From CAZXFG01 sp964640515 (GTDB lineage Bacteria; Patescibacteriota; Patescibacteriia; Magasanikbacterales; GWA2-37-8): a DNA stretch of 25,807 nt. The notes under the pieces were generated by a model, which had not been told where the DNA came from, ran no database searches, and was given only the letters and a program-made list of their open reading frames with translations. The DNA lies in contig CAZXFG010000005.1 in assembly GCA_964640515.1 (NCBI GenBank), positions 1-25,807 on the forward strand, in the 5' to 3' direction. This document shows, piece after piece, positions 6,251 to 11,857 of this stretch. The translations under genes and the position numbers were made by a program. Every line of letters begins with the position of its first letter. Within the stretch, counting starts at the first letter, position 1.

Positions 6251-9055
6251 CTATTTTTTTAAAATTCTTAAATCTCCTCCATCTTCAATCACTACTTTAT
6301 CGCGGCGTTGTAATTTTCCGGATAATAATAATTCGGCCAAGTTATTTTCTACTCTCTCCTGAATGGCGCGGCGCATGGGGCGAGCGCCAAACTCCGGATC
6401 AAAACCCACATCAGCCAAATATTCCAGAGCTATATCCTTTACTTCCATTTCAATGCCCTTGGCTTCCAAATCCTTGGCCACGCGCTTGAGCATCAGACCG
6501 GCGATTTTCTTAATATCCTCGTGGCCAATGGCTTTGAACAAGACAATGCCATCAAAACGATTTAAAAATTCCGGACGAAAATAATTGCCTAGTTCTCCAT
6601 GCAGTAATTTTTCTTTTATCTTCTCGCTGGCCGTTCCGGCGCGCATTTGTTCCTGCACATAGCCGGTGCCGGCATTGGAAGTGGCGATCAAAATCACATT
6701 GGTAAAATCCACCACTCGGCCGGCGCTGTCAGTCAAACGGCCGTCATCCATCACCTGCAAAAAGAGATTCAATATATCTTTATCCGCTTTCTCTATTTCG
6801 TCAAGCAAAATCAAAGCAAAAGGATGACTGCGCACCGCTTCAGTCAAAACGCCGGTGCCCTTTTGCCCGGGTGTGCCAATCAAACGGTAAATACTGCCCG
6901 TGTCCTGGTATTCACTCATATCCAGGCGAATCATGCGCTCCTCCCCGCCAAAATATACCTCGGCAATGGTTTTGGCCAACTCGGTCTTACCCACGCCAGT
7001 CGGACCCATAAACAGAAAATTGGCAATAGGCTTGGTGGTGGAACGAATCTCGGCCCGAGCGCGGCGCAAGGCATTGGCCACCAAATTCACTGCTTCGTCC
7101 TGGCCAATGACTCGCTTATGCATTTCCTCTTCCAATTGTAAAAGTTTTTTGGATTCGTCAGATGTCACGGTAGTTAGAGGAATTTTAGTTTTTTCCGCGA
7201 TCACCACGGAAATTTCCTCGGCGCTCACCAGGGCATTCACTCCCTTTTTATTTTTCGCGTAAGCGGCCGCTTCATTCATCACTTCCAGAGCGCTTCCGGG
7301 CAAATATATTTCATGCAAAAATTTAGACGACATTTTCACCGCCTTTTCCAAGGCATCATAGGAAAAAAACACTTTTTGTTTGTATTCCACATATCCCACT
7401 TGAGATTCCAGCACCTGAATGGACTGGGTTTCATTCATCTCGCGGATTTCCACTTTAGTAAAAACATTGCTCAAAGCCGTGCTGGCAATGGCTTGAGCGT
7501 ATGATTCGGGCGTGGAAGTGGCCACAGTCAAAAAACGGCCGCTTTTCAGGTGTTCGGCCAAAGTATCAGCCACATCCAAACTGCTTTTTCCGCCTCCGGT
7601 GGTAACCCCGACCAATTCTTGGATGTTATGGATGAACAAAATAACATTACGAGCGCGAGCGATATCATGCATTAAAGAATTAAGGCGTTCTACCGCGCCG
7701 GCCGGCGTGGCGCCGGCGAGAAGTGACGAGATGGAAAGTTTGACTAATCTTTTATCTTTTAATCTGTCCGGCACATCATCTTCAATCATGCGCTGGGCCA
7801 GGCCTTCCACGATACTCCGCTTACCTACCCCGTGATCTCCGACGAGCATCACATTCTGCCCTCCGCCGGAAATTACCCGATAAATTTCTTCCATCTCGTC
7901 TTCGCGCGCCACGCAAGGATCCAAATGGCCGTATTTAGCGAGCATGGTAAGGTCCTCGCTGAATTGATTCAAATAAGGGGTAGCCAGAGCGGTCATGGCT
8001 CTATCCATGCCGGTCTTGGAGCGGTGGCGCGCGGCGCGGCGAAACACCACATACTGCCGATGCAAACGCTCGCGGATGCGCGCCCATTCCACCACATTTT
8101 CCAATTTGCGCTGGTCAATATCAAAATCATAAAGCATTTCCTGCAAATCCGTGTCTTGCTCCACGGCCGCCAATAATAATTCCGTCACACTGACATACTC
8201 CTGATGCGCGTCATAAGCTTTTTCATAGGATTGAAAAATCACCTGCACGGATTCAGGCGACAACAAAGGCATGGCGCCGGCGATCGCTTGATTTATGGGC
8301 GCCGCTTTTTTCATGAGCGGGATTAATGTTTTTTCTATGCCGGATACGGGCAATCCAAGACGGATGAAAATATTGCCGATACGATTAGTCATCAACAAGG
8401 CCGCAAAAACATGCGCCGGCTGTACCGAAGATTGCCCGGATTTATCAGCCAACTGATAAGCGTCGCCCAACGCCCGCAAGGCTTCGGCGGTATAGGCGTC
8501 GGAAATGTCATGGCGCTTGCGACCGCGGATTTTCTTTGCTTCCTTCCAATCCGTAATATCTTTTTCTTCTATCGGCTTATCTTTTCCGCTTGCTGATCCG
8601 CCTGAAGTGGAATAATCATAATGCTCTACCACTCCCTTAAACTCTTTTTCCCGCAAAGAACGGTACCAAACATAACTGAAAAATAACAGGCCGAGCCAGA
8701 ACAAAAACTTCATAGGCGTGGTACACAACTCATAAACATCCAACCACTTTTCCGGACCGCCCAGCAAAGCCATGTGCCAGCCACGACGATAAATCAACAG
8801 TCCCAGCCAAACCCAGGAATTAAGTCCCAATAAAAATACGGTAATCCAACGAATTTTATTAAAAAGATGTTTTCCTCGCTCCAGAGCCAGGTGATAGCGC
8901 GTTTCCGGAAAACCCCAATACAGCCACCAGCCGCGCCGCCAATGGCCCATCATCATCCCCCGGCAATCCGGACATTTTCTAAAACCGACTGAACCTGTGG
9001 ATTGGCAGGTTGGACAAGTTAGGATGTTCACTGCCGGTTTTTTATTAAATAACAT
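6251..9055 (-). CDS. Membrane-anchored Clp/Hsp100-like AAA+ ATPase with zinc ribbon and atypical pore loops
   Basis: This 934-aa protein has, in order: a zinc ribbon (C14, C17, C28, C31), two membrane segments (about 70-90 and 115-132), a Clp N-like repeat region (about 183-325), AAA1 and AAA2. AAA1 keeps a Walker A, GDHGVGKR (406-413), but its Walker B position reads VILFIHNIQE (471-480) without the Asp-Glu pair, and the arginine-finger segment reads ALSNVFTKV. AAA2 has Walker A GPTGVGKT (684-691), Walker B LILLDEIEKA (748-757), the FLNRFD arginine (833) and sensor-2 GARP (890-893). The D2 pore loop, normally G-Y-V-G, is GTPGQKGTG. There is no ClpB middle domain and no ClpP-docking LGF/IGF loop. 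The ATG follows the upstream membrane protein stop by 1 nt. It is probably an envelope-associated remodelling ATPase rather than a ClpP partner. Confidence 0.9.
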   Translation of the reverse strand: MLFNKKPAVNILTCPTCQSTGSVGFRKCPDCRGMMMGHWRRGWWLYWGFPETRYHLALERGKHLFNKIRWITVFLLGLNSWVWLGLLIYRRGWHMALLGGPEKWLDVYELCTTPMKFLFWLGLLFFSYVWYRSLREKEFKGVVEHYDYSTSGGSASGKDKPIEEKDITDWKEAKKIRGRKRHDISDAYTAEALRALGDAYQLADKSGQSSVQPAHVFAALLMTNRIGNIFIRLGLPVSGIEKTLIPLMKKAAPINQAIAGAMPLLSPESVQVIFQSYEKAYDAHQEYVSVTELLLAAVEQDTDLQEMLYDFDIDQRKLENVVEWARIRERLHRQYVVFRRAARHRSKTGMDRAMTALATPYLNQFSEDLTMLAKYGHLDPCVAREDEMEEIYRVISGGGQNVMLVGDHGVGKRSIVEGLAQRMIEDDVPDRLKDKRLVKLSISSLLAGATPAGAVERLNSLMHDIARARNVILFIHNIQELVGVTTGGGKSSLDVADTLAEHLKSGRFLTVATSTPESYAQAIASTALSNVFTKVEIREMNETQSIQVLESQVGYVEYKQKVFFSYDALEKAVKMSSKFLHEIYLPGSALEVMNEAAAYAKNKKGVNALVSAEEISVVIAEKTKIPLTTVTSDESKKLLQLEEEMHKRVIGQDEAVNLVANALRRARAEIRSTTKPIANFLFMGPTGVGKTELAKTIAEVYFGGEERMIRLDMSEYQDTGSIYRLIGTPGQKGTGVLTEAVRSHPFALILLDEIEKADKDILNLFLQVMDDGRLTDSAGRVVDFTNVILIATSNAGTGYVQEQMRAGTASEKIKEKLLHGELGNYFRPEFLNRFDGIVLFKAIGHEDIKKIAGLMLKRVAKDLEAKGIEMEVKDIALEYLADVGFDPEFGARPMRRAIQERVENNLAELLLSGKLQRRDKVVIEDGGDLRILKK

Positions 9056-9056
9056 A

Positions 9057-9410
9057 TTAAAACAAATTTTTATACAATCCGTAACCCACTAATAACGGCC
9101 ATAAAATCCAGGAGCAGAACAAAACTAAACAAAAAATTATCCAAAGTGTCAGAGCGAACAAACGAATCGCGATTTGCGCCAGGCGCATAAAAAAACTGAT
9201 GATTCTCCCCTGCCAATCATATTGCCCATACATGGGCACAAAAATATTAGCCATCCATAAACCAGGGGCTAACCATTCGTTGCCGTACTTAAACAAATCA
9301 AAGCACCAAAGGCCGGCGCGTTTTATTCCCACGGAAAACCACCAGAGCGGAAAATAAAATATATCCAGCAAGGCCTCGGTTATTAGACGCTGTAAAACAA
9401 TTACAAACAT
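9057..9410 (-). CDS. Small multi-pass membrane protein preceding the Clp-like ATPase
   Basis: Starting at the ATG at 9408-9410 gives 117 aa: MFVIVLQRLITEALLDIFYF and onward, with three or four hydrophobic stretches and many Trp. An in-frame ATG at 9437 would add nine residues, but it lies upstream of the likely -10 box (9421-9426) and so would not be transcribed from it. No family is recognised. The stop codon is 1 nt before the ATPase start, suggesting translational coupling and perhaps a membrane complex with the ATPase's own helices. The upstream terminator separates it from the ftsL-like gene. Confidence 0.75.
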   Translation of the reverse strand: MFVIVLQRLITEALLDIFYFPLWWFSVGIKRAGLWCFDLFKYGNEWLAPGLWMANIFVPMYGQYDWQGRIISFFMRLAQIAIRLFALTLWIIFCLVLFCSWILWPLLVGYGLYKNLF

Positions 9411-9420
9411 AGTCAGTAAT

Positions 9421-9450
9421 ATTATACCAAAAAACAAAAAATCCCGCCAA
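9421..9450 (-). promoter_or_regulatory. Promoter of the membrane protein / Clp-like operon
   Basis: TATAAT (9421-9426) lies 10 nt before the ATG at 9410, with TTGGCG (9445-9450) 18 nt upstream. The -35 box overlaps the terminator hairpin of the preceding gene. The predicted leader is only a few nucleotides. Confidence 0.55.
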
Positions 9451-9459
9451 CGCGGGATT
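9440..9459 (-). terminator. Intrinsic terminator after the ftsL-like gene
   Basis: On the minus strand AATCCCGC-GTTG-GCGGGATT forms an 8-bp stem with a 4-nt loop and is followed by TTTTTGTTTT (the A-rich run 9431-9440). It closes the mraZ-rsmH-ftsL transcript. Confidence 0.85.
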
Positions 9460-9473
9460 GTGCACTGATGCCA

Positions 9474-9833
9474 TTATCGTTTAGCCATCTCATTGTTAAG
9501 CGGGGTGAAATACTTTACCTGGCCCAATTCCACCATTTTAGTTTCCGGAAGTCGGGAGCTGATGGCAATGAGCGAACTGTTTTTGGCCACATCCACTTCA
9601 ATCTTTTGAATTTCAGTCTCCAGACCGGCCATTTGCTTTTCCAAACTGGCCATTTCATAACCGCGAGTCGCGGCCGCGCTAGTTTGAAAAACATACGCCG
9701 AACCAAGCAACACCACGACTGTGGATAAAACCAAACGCGCGGACGCGCCGGTCATCCATTCGGGCAAAGCCAACGCTTTCAGACCCTGGATGAAGTTGTG
9801 GTATTTATACTGTAGTTGGCGTTTGAGAGACAT
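9474..9833 (-). CDS. FtsL/DivIC-like septum protein
   Basis: The 119-aa protein has a short cytoplasmic N-terminus, one membrane helix (about 32-52, ARLVLSTVVVLLGSAYVF) and then a coiled-coil-like region (MASLEKQMAGLETEIQKIEV). That is the bitopic architecture of FtsL/DivIC, which link the divisome through a coiled coil in the cell wall space. FtsL sequences are poorly conserved, so the call rests on architecture and on position directly after rsmH. A palindromic element (9854-9956) separates it from rsmH and a terminator follows; ftsI and the mur genes that usually come next are absent. Confidence 0.7.
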   Translation of the reverse strand: MSLKRQLQYKYHNFIQGLKALALPEWMTGASARLVLSTVVVLLGSAYVFQTSAAATRGYEMASLEKQMAGLETEIQKIEVDVAKNSSLIAISSRLPETKMVELGQVKYFTPLNNEMAKR

Positions 9834-9853
9834 AAATTGATTGTGTTTATTAA

Positions 9854-9956
9854 GTCTAGCGAGTTTGGTATTTTTTGAGCGGGTTATGAAGCCGATGCTT
9901 CATCCCCGAGCCCCTGGCGGGCGAGGAAAGCGAGGAAATTACCAAACTCGCCAGAC
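9854..9956. repeat. Branched palindromic element, copy 2
   Basis: The arms GCGAGTTTGGTA (9859-9870) and TACCAAACTCGC (9940-9951) are perfect complements, extended by GTCT/AGAC after one mismatch. The core (9871-9939) repeats that of copy 1 nearly base for base: ATGAAGC-CGAT-GCTTCAT (9886-9903), GCCC-CTGGC-GGGC (9910-9922) and GCGAGGAAAGCGAGG. It lies between the rsmH stop and the ftsL-like start. Confidence 0.85.
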
Positions 9957-9961
9957 CTATT

Positions 9962-10744
9962 TTAAATTTTTTCAATAATTCTTAATTTAGCGCTCCGAGC
10001 GCGAGGATTATTTTTTATTTCCTCTTCGCCGGCTATAATTGGTTTTTTATTGATTATTTTTCCCGTTTTATTATTCACCTTCTGAAAATATTGTTTCACG
10101 ATTCTATCTTCCAAAGAATGAAAGGTGATGACAGCCAACCGCCCGCCCGGTGATAAAATTTCCAGCGCTTGGGGCAAAACTTCTTTCAACACTTCCAATT
10201 CTTTGTTCACCGCGACGCGTAAGGCCTGAAAAACTTTAGTCGCCGGATGAATTCCGCCTATCCAAGGAATCTCTTTATCGCTATTTAATTTCTTNNNNNN
10301 NNNNNNNNNNNNNNNNNNNNNNNNNNNNNNNNNNNNNNNNNNNNNNNNNNNNNNNNNNNNNNNNNNNNNNNNNNNNNNNNNNNNNNNNNNNNNNAAACTG
10401 AATCCCCTGCCCCGTTCTTCAAACTGCGGGCCGGACCAGCCCAAGTCCATGATTATTCCATCTACCGGCGCAAAACTATTTTCTTCAACGATTTGTTTTA
10501 AATGGGAAAAATTATCTTTGACTAATTTAGTTTGCGTTTCAAAACGATATAAATATCTTTTAGCCCGTAAAACCGATTCCACATCCGCGTCAATCCCAAG
10601 CAATTGTCCATTCGGGCCGATTTTTTCCAAAATTTCTTCACTGTGTCCGGCATCGCCCAAGGTGCAATCAATTACCTTGAATCCGGGCCTTAATGATAAG
10701 GCCTCTACCGTCTCCTTGAGTAGTACGGGCGTGTGACGGGACAT
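9962..10744 (-). CDS. rsmH: 16S rRNA (cytosine(1402)-N4)-methyltransferase RsmH, interrupted by gap
   Basis: RsmH (MraW) methylates N4 of C1402 in the 16S rRNA decoding centre using SAM. The N-terminus HTPVLLKETVEALSL, the SAM motif DCTLGDAGHSEEIL, DGIIMDLGWSGPQFEERGRG and the C-terminal HPATKVFQALRVAVNKEL and ITFHSLEDRIVKQYF are all present. A 100-N gap (10295-10394) removes the middle, where the G-P-L-D-M-R-M motif and part of the helical insertion should lie. The reading frame happens to continue across the gap, but the distance is shorter than usual for the family. It starts 12 nt after the mraZ stop and is part of that operon. Confidence 0.93.
   Translation of the reverse strand: MSRHTPVLLKETVEALSLRPGFKVIDCTLGDAGHSEEILEKIGPNGQLLGIDADVESVLRAKRYLYRFETQTKLVKDNFSHLKQIVEENSFAPVDGIIMDLGWSGPQFEERGRGFSXXXXXXXXXXXXXXXXXXXXXXXXXXXXXXXXXXKKLNSDKEIPWIGGIHPATKVFQALRVAVNKELEVLKEVLPQALEILSPGGRLAVITFHSLEDRIVKQYFQKVNNKTGKIINKKPIIAGEEEIKNNPRARSAKLRIIEKI
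10295..10394. other. Scaffold gap (100 N) inside rsmH
   Basis: Exactly 100 N. Comparison with the usual RsmH length suggests that more sequence than this is missing. Confidence 0.99.
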
Positions 10745-10756
10745 ATTTAATGAATT

Positions 10757-11188
10757 TTAAACCCCGAGTTCAGCCATCTTTTCGGCAATATTGCCGGATT
10801 CAGCCTCGGTTTGCGCTTTATATTTTTTCCAAGTTTCTTCATCCCAAATTTCCAAACGCGTATATAAACCGGCAATCACTACGGATTTTTTTAGACCGGC
10901 AAACTCACGCAAGTATTCCGGCAAAACCGCTCGACCCTGTTTATCAAATTCCACATCCATAGCTCCGGCCAGCATCAAGCGGGCAAAAGCGCGGCTGTTG
11001 GATTGGCTGAAAGGTAGGGTGGCCAATTTTTCCGCTAATTTCTCCCACTCTCTCTTAGTGTAAAGAAACAAACAGTTATCCAAACCGCGCGTGATGACTG
11101 CCCCGCCATCCAAATCGTGCCGAAACTTAGCCGGCAAAGCTAGGCGTCCTTTGTCGTCAATGTTGTGCGAATATTCTCCGATGAACAT
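10757..11188 (-). CDS. mraZ: Transcriptional regulator MraZ
   Basis: The 143-aa protein contains two SpoVT-AbrB-type repeats: MFIGEYSHNIDDKGRLALPAKFR at the start (split here as MFIGEYSHNIDDKGR + LALPAKFR) and MDVEFDKQGRAVLPEYLREF around residue 76. MraZ forms ring oligomers that bind repeated boxes upstream of its own gene and regulate the division/cell wall cluster. Length is normal. It heads the mraZ-rsmH-ftsL transcript and is preceded by a promoter with four operator repeats. Confidence 0.96.
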   Translation of the reverse strand: MFIGEYSHNIDDKGRLALPAKFRHDLDGGAVITRGLDNCLFLYTKREWEKLAEKLATLPFSQSNSRAFARLMLAGAMDVEFDKQGRAVLPEYLREFAGLKKSVVIAGLYTRLEIWDEETWKKYKAQTEAESGNIAEKMAELGV

Positions 11189-11196
11189 AATTTATT

Positions 11197-11231
11197 CCCC
11201 ACTTTTCTCCACTACCCTCCATTTTACACCA
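11197..11231 (-). promoter_or_regulatory. MraZ operator: four 10-bp-spaced TGGNG boxes
   Basis: On the minus strand, TGGTG (11227-11231), TGGAG (11217-11221), TGGAG (11207-11211) and TGGGG (11197-11201) repeat with an exact 10-bp period up to just before the mraZ start. The spacing and sequence match the direct-repeat boxes known for MraZ. The boxes overlap the -10 region, so binding should repress transcription. Confidence 0.8.
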
Positions 11232-11249
11232 CTCTGCGCTACCGGTCAA
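11221..11249 (-). promoter_or_regulatory. mraZ promoter
   Basis: TTGACC (11244-11249) and TAAAAT (11221-11226) are 17 nt apart on the minus strand. The -10 box sits between the first and second MraZ boxes. Confidence 0.8.
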
Positions 11250-11277
11250 CAAAATTCACCACCAAACTGTGGATATC

Positions 11278-11306
11278 TTGACAATAAAACCGTTACATGT
11301 TAAAAT
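11278..11306 (+). promoter_or_regulatory. Strong promoter of the proline-rich mini-gene / structured RNA
   Basis: TTGACA (11278-11283) is a consensus -35, followed after 17 nt by TAAAAT (11301-11306). Transcription should start near 11313. It is divergent from the mraZ promoter. Confidence 0.75.
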
Positions 11307-11344
11307 CACGCGTTCTACTCTGTAGAATGTGTAAAAAGTGCCCT

Positions 11345-11388
11345 CATTTGCCTCTCGGCGAATAGAGGGCTAAAAGGAGAGGCAAGTG
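11345..11388 (+). promoter_or_regulatory. Hairpin sequestering the SD and GTG of the proline-rich mini-gene
   Basis: CATTTGCCTCTC (11345-11356) pairs with GAGAGGCAAGTG (11377-11388), 12 pairs with one G-U. The 3' arm contains most of the Shine-Dalgarno and the whole GTG start codon. A second pairing, GCCCTC (11340-11345) with GAGGGC (11365-11370), interleaves with the first, so a pseudoknot or an alternative fold is possible. Just upstream, TTCTAC-TCT-GTAGAA (11313-11327) forms another small hairpin. Confidence 0.6.
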
Positions 11389-11487
11389 CCATTTCCATAC
11401 CCCCCTCCGCCTCCGCCTCCACCTCCACCACCCGCTCCTCCCCGCGAGGGGCGGCCCGACCCCCCACCCGAGATCTGGATCGGGTAG
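11386..11487 (+). CDS. Proline-rich 33-aa mini-protein (or part of a structured RNA)
   Basis: A GTG at 11386 follows AGGAGAGG at a workable distance and opens a 33-codon frame ending TAG. The peptide begins MPFPY, has eleven consecutive prolines (residues 6-16), then APPREGRPDPPPEIWIG. Proline runs of this length stall ribosomes unless EF-P helps. It has its own promoter and a double terminator downstream. The alternative is that the frame is fortuitous in a structured RNA of about 260 nt, because much of the DNA folds into stems, including CCCC-GCGA-GGGG (11440-11451). I cannot decide between these readings. Confidence 0.4.
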   Translation: MPFPYPPPPPPPPPPPAPPREGRPDPPPEIWIG

Positions 11488-11500
11488 GGTTGGCCAAATG

Positions 11501-11530
11501 GGAGCGGAGACCAGTTATGATCTCCGCTCC
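11501..11530. terminator. GC-rich hairpin after the proline-rich mini-gene
   Basis: GGAGCGGAGA (11501-11510) pairs with TCTCCGCTCC (11521-11530) around a 10-nt loop. A C-run rather than a U-tract follows, so it is a stable 3' structure rather than a textbook terminator. Confidence 0.55.
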
Positions 11531-11545
11531 CCCCGACTAAAATTA

Positions 11546-11573
11546 AACCCACACCAATCACGGTGTGGGTTTC
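11546..11573. terminator. Bidirectional terminator between the convergent mini-genes
   Basis: AAACCCACACC (11546-11556) pairs perfectly with GGTGTGGGTTT (11563-11573) around a 6-nt loop. A/T-rich sequence flanks it on both sides, so it can end transcripts from either strand. Confidence 0.75.
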
Positions 11574-11580
11574 CAATTAT

Positions 11581-11646
11581 AGATCCTGCTCGCGCCTACT
11601 TTATTGAAATATCATGTCAACAAAGTAGGTGACGCCAGCAGGATCT
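11581..11646. other. Two-tier long-range hairpin
   Basis: AGATCCTGCT (11581-11590) pairs with AGCAGGATCT (11637-11646), and CCTACTTT (11595-11602) with AAAGTAGG (11622-11629), with an internal loop of 4 by 7 nt. It lies downstream of the minus-strand 33-aa gene and overlaps the alternative hairpin at 11628-11658. Confidence 0.65.
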
Positions 11647-11668
11647 GCGGCTGTCACCTTTTGTTTTT
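11628..11668 (+). terminator. Plus-strand terminator-like hairpin competing with 11581-11646
   Basis: GGTGACGCC pairs with GGC-T-GTCACC and an inner GCAG-GAT-CTGC continues the stem, giving 13 pairs with single-base bulges (11628-11658). TTTTGTTTTT follows at 11659-11668. No plus-strand gene lies downstream before murJ's group, so its purpose is unclear. Confidence 0.55.
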
Positions 11669-11692
11669 GCGCCGGATTTTTCGGCCGAGGTG

Positions 11693-11794
11693 CTATTTCT
11701 TCTTACGTCGTCGGCGCGCGGCGATCTTGGCGAGTTCTTTGAAGAAAATGCCCGTGATCTCGGCCGCCGTGACTACTGTTCCCTTTTCTTTCAT
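11693..11794 (-). CDS. 33-aa basic-tailed mini-protein, GC-rich island gene
   Basis: A 33-codon frame runs from the ATG at 11792-11794 to TAG. AAGGAGG lies 7 nt upstream, the clearest Shine-Dalgarno in the window. The peptide reads MKEKGTVVTAAEITGIFF, then KELAKIAA and ends RRRRKKK: a short amphipathic helix with a seven-residue basic tail, suggesting nucleic-acid or membrane-surface binding. No family is recognised. Twenty-one of 33 codons end in G or C. It has its own promoter starting right after the stop codon of the beta-CASP RNase gene, and stable hairpins follow. Confidence 0.6.
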   Translation of the reverse strand: MKEKGTVVTAAEITGIFFKELAKIAARRRRKKK

Positions 11795-11826
11795 GACATA
11801 TCCTCCTTATAATGACAGCTACTCAA

Positions 11827-11856
11827 ATTATGCCTCTTTTAAAATTAAAAAGTCAA
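11827..11856 (-). promoter_or_regulatory. Promoter of the 33-aa mini-gene
   Basis: On the minus strand TTGACT (11851-11856) and CATAAT (11827-11832) are 18 nt apart. The -35 box begins 1 nt after the stop codon of the upstream gene. The leader of about 25-30 nt contains the AAGGAGG. Confidence 0.6.
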
Positions 11857-11857
11857 G

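Noticed and set aside
6647..8176. Several plus-strand frames of 60-164 aa
   Set aside because: They are antisense shadows of the Clp-like gene, whose domains cover the region completely.
11370..11576. Glycine-rich minus-strand frame (68 aa) opposite the proline run
   Set aside because: Its start lies inside the terminator hairpin, it has no SD or promoter, and the glycine run is only the complement of the proline codons on the plus strand, which has both signals.
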